DNA from: Halanaerobiales bacterium
GTDB taxonomy: Bacteria > Bacillota > Halanaerobiia > Halanaerobiales > DTU029
Assembly: GCA_022360715.1 (NCBI GenBank)
Contig: JAKSCG010000187.1
Span: forward strand, 1 to 43,916
Reading direction: 5' to 3'
DNA length: 43,916 bases
A model generated the notes under the pieces. The model searched no databases. It saw only the letters and a program-made list of their open reading frames with translations, and was not told the DNA's origin. The position numbers were made by a program, and so were the translations under genes. Positions 43,454 to 43,916 of the stretch are shown in pieces. How positions within the stretch are numbered: the stretch's first letter is position 1; the number at the start of each line of letters is the position of its first letter.

Positions 43454-43916
43454 TTACCACTGTTGAAAAGAAGCGAAAACATCTAAAATATAATCAATCC
43501 TTTTTTGGTCAATTCCCGGATATACCCCGATAAAAAAAGTGTTATTCATAATATAATCGGTATTTTTTAAAGCACTTACTACCCGATATTTAACCTGCTG
43601 ATAGGCCGGCTGTCTGGTTATATTCCCGGCAAATAGCATTCTGGTCATGATTTTATGTTGTTCCAAATGATTGATTAAATCCTTTCTTTGTATTCCTGTT
43701 TCCGCTCGGACCGTCAGTGGGAAACTAAACCAGGCCGGATCTGAATTAGCTGTAGCTTCCGGTAAGATCATGAAGTCCTGATAATCCAGTAAACCTGCCT
43801 GGAGTTTTTTAAAATTCTCTTTTCTTTTTTCAATAAAAAAGGGGAGCTTTTTTAATTGTTCCAGGCCGATGGCCGGCTGCAAATCCAGTACTTTTAAATT
43901 ATAACCGAGATGGGAA
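43454..43916 (-). CDS. rfbH: CDP-4-keto-6-deoxyglucose 3-dehydratase, 5' end outside the window
   Basis: The C-terminal 154 residues of a DegT/DnrJ/EryC1 aminotransferase-fold enzyme. The frame is open to the window edge, where SHLGYNLKVLDLQPAIGLEQ matches the conserved segment after the cofactor site. AWFSFPLTVRAE and NTFFIGVYPGID are typical of RfbH. RfbH uses PMP and an iron-sulfur partner to remove the C3 hydroxyl of CDP-4-keto-6-deoxyglucose. The cofactor-site histidine that marks RfbH lies outside the window. The stop is 15 bases before rfbF, so they share an operon. Confidence 0.88.
   Translation of the reverse strand, partial: SHLGYNLKVLDLQPAIGLEQLKKLPFFIEKRKENFKKLQAGLLDYQDFMILPEATANSDPAWFSFPLTVRAETGIQRKDLINHLEQHKIMTRMLFAGNITRQPAYQQVKYRVVSALKNTDYIMNNTFFIGVYPGIDQKRIDYILDVFASFQQW

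Noticed and set aside
1..43916. CRISPR array, tRNA, rRNA, insertion sequence or prophage
   Set aside because: No spaced identical repeats, no cloverleaf or rRNA-like segments, and no transposase, integrase or phage proteins were recognised.

Overview
The window looks like a chromosomal segment of a spore-forming, motile member of the Bacillota, probably a clostridial or Halanaerobiales/Limnochordia-like anaerobe; I cannot name the genus. The evidence is three SPOCS (DUF3794) proteins, two of them with LysM tails as in SipL/SpoVID. There are also Bacillus-type PhoP boxes (TTAACA-like hexamers every 11 bp), strong Shine-Dalgarno sites that often precede TTG or GTG starts, and a chemoreceptor. 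PstS has a signal peptide but no lipobox, which weakly favours a diderm cell plan. No tRNA, rRNA, CRISPR array, insertion sequence or prophage gene was found.

Layout. 1-4318 (+): the end of a surface-polysaccharide cluster, with four glycosyltransferases; the first is cut by the window edge and the last carries TPR repeats. 4320-19860 (+): a phosphate island. It holds a Na/Pi cotransporter, the PhoP-PhoR two-component system, pstS-pstC-pstA, a chemoreceptor, alkaline phosphatase, a YibE/F membrane protein, an EAL-CBS-GGDEF c-di-GMP protein, then pstB and phoU. Four promoters here carry 11-bp-phased PhoP-box arrays: the Na/Pi gene, pstS, phoA and pstB. 19860-20226 is non-coding with paired hairpins. 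20227-26400: mannose-6-phosphate isomerase (-), an ABC exporter (+), a TauE/SafE permease (-), a PspC plus LiaF-like envelope-stress pair (+) and a secreted CAP-domain protein (+).

26400-32320: a sporulation island with three triple-SPOCS proteins (one membrane-anchored, two with LysM), a 30-residue Lys-rich peptide gene and a divergent 138-residue orphan. CATAnnnTA -10 elements, two of them with CACA exactly 16 bp upstream, point to mother-cell sigma K/E control. 32507-34804: threonine catabolism (tdh-kbl), ended by a 20-bp perfect hairpin. 34918-36923 (+): gmd and fcl for GDP-L-fucose. 36916-43916 (-): rfbH (partial), rfbF, rfbG, a probable CDP-paratose synthase and an rfbE-like 2-epimerase, which together make up a CDP-tyvelose pathway. 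Two GT2 glycosyltransferases follow, each fused to a concanavalin A/LamG-like C-terminal domain.

How it fits together. ManA can supply mannose-6-phosphate for GDP-mannose and so GDP-fucose. The right-hand operon makes a 3,6-dideoxyhexose nucleotide. The flanking glycosyltransferases probably build the resulting surface glycan. The most unusual item is the pair of GT2-lectin fusions: they share a 390-bp G+C-rich tract (375/390 identical by direct count) inside otherwise diverged genes, which suggests recent gene conversion or module exchange.
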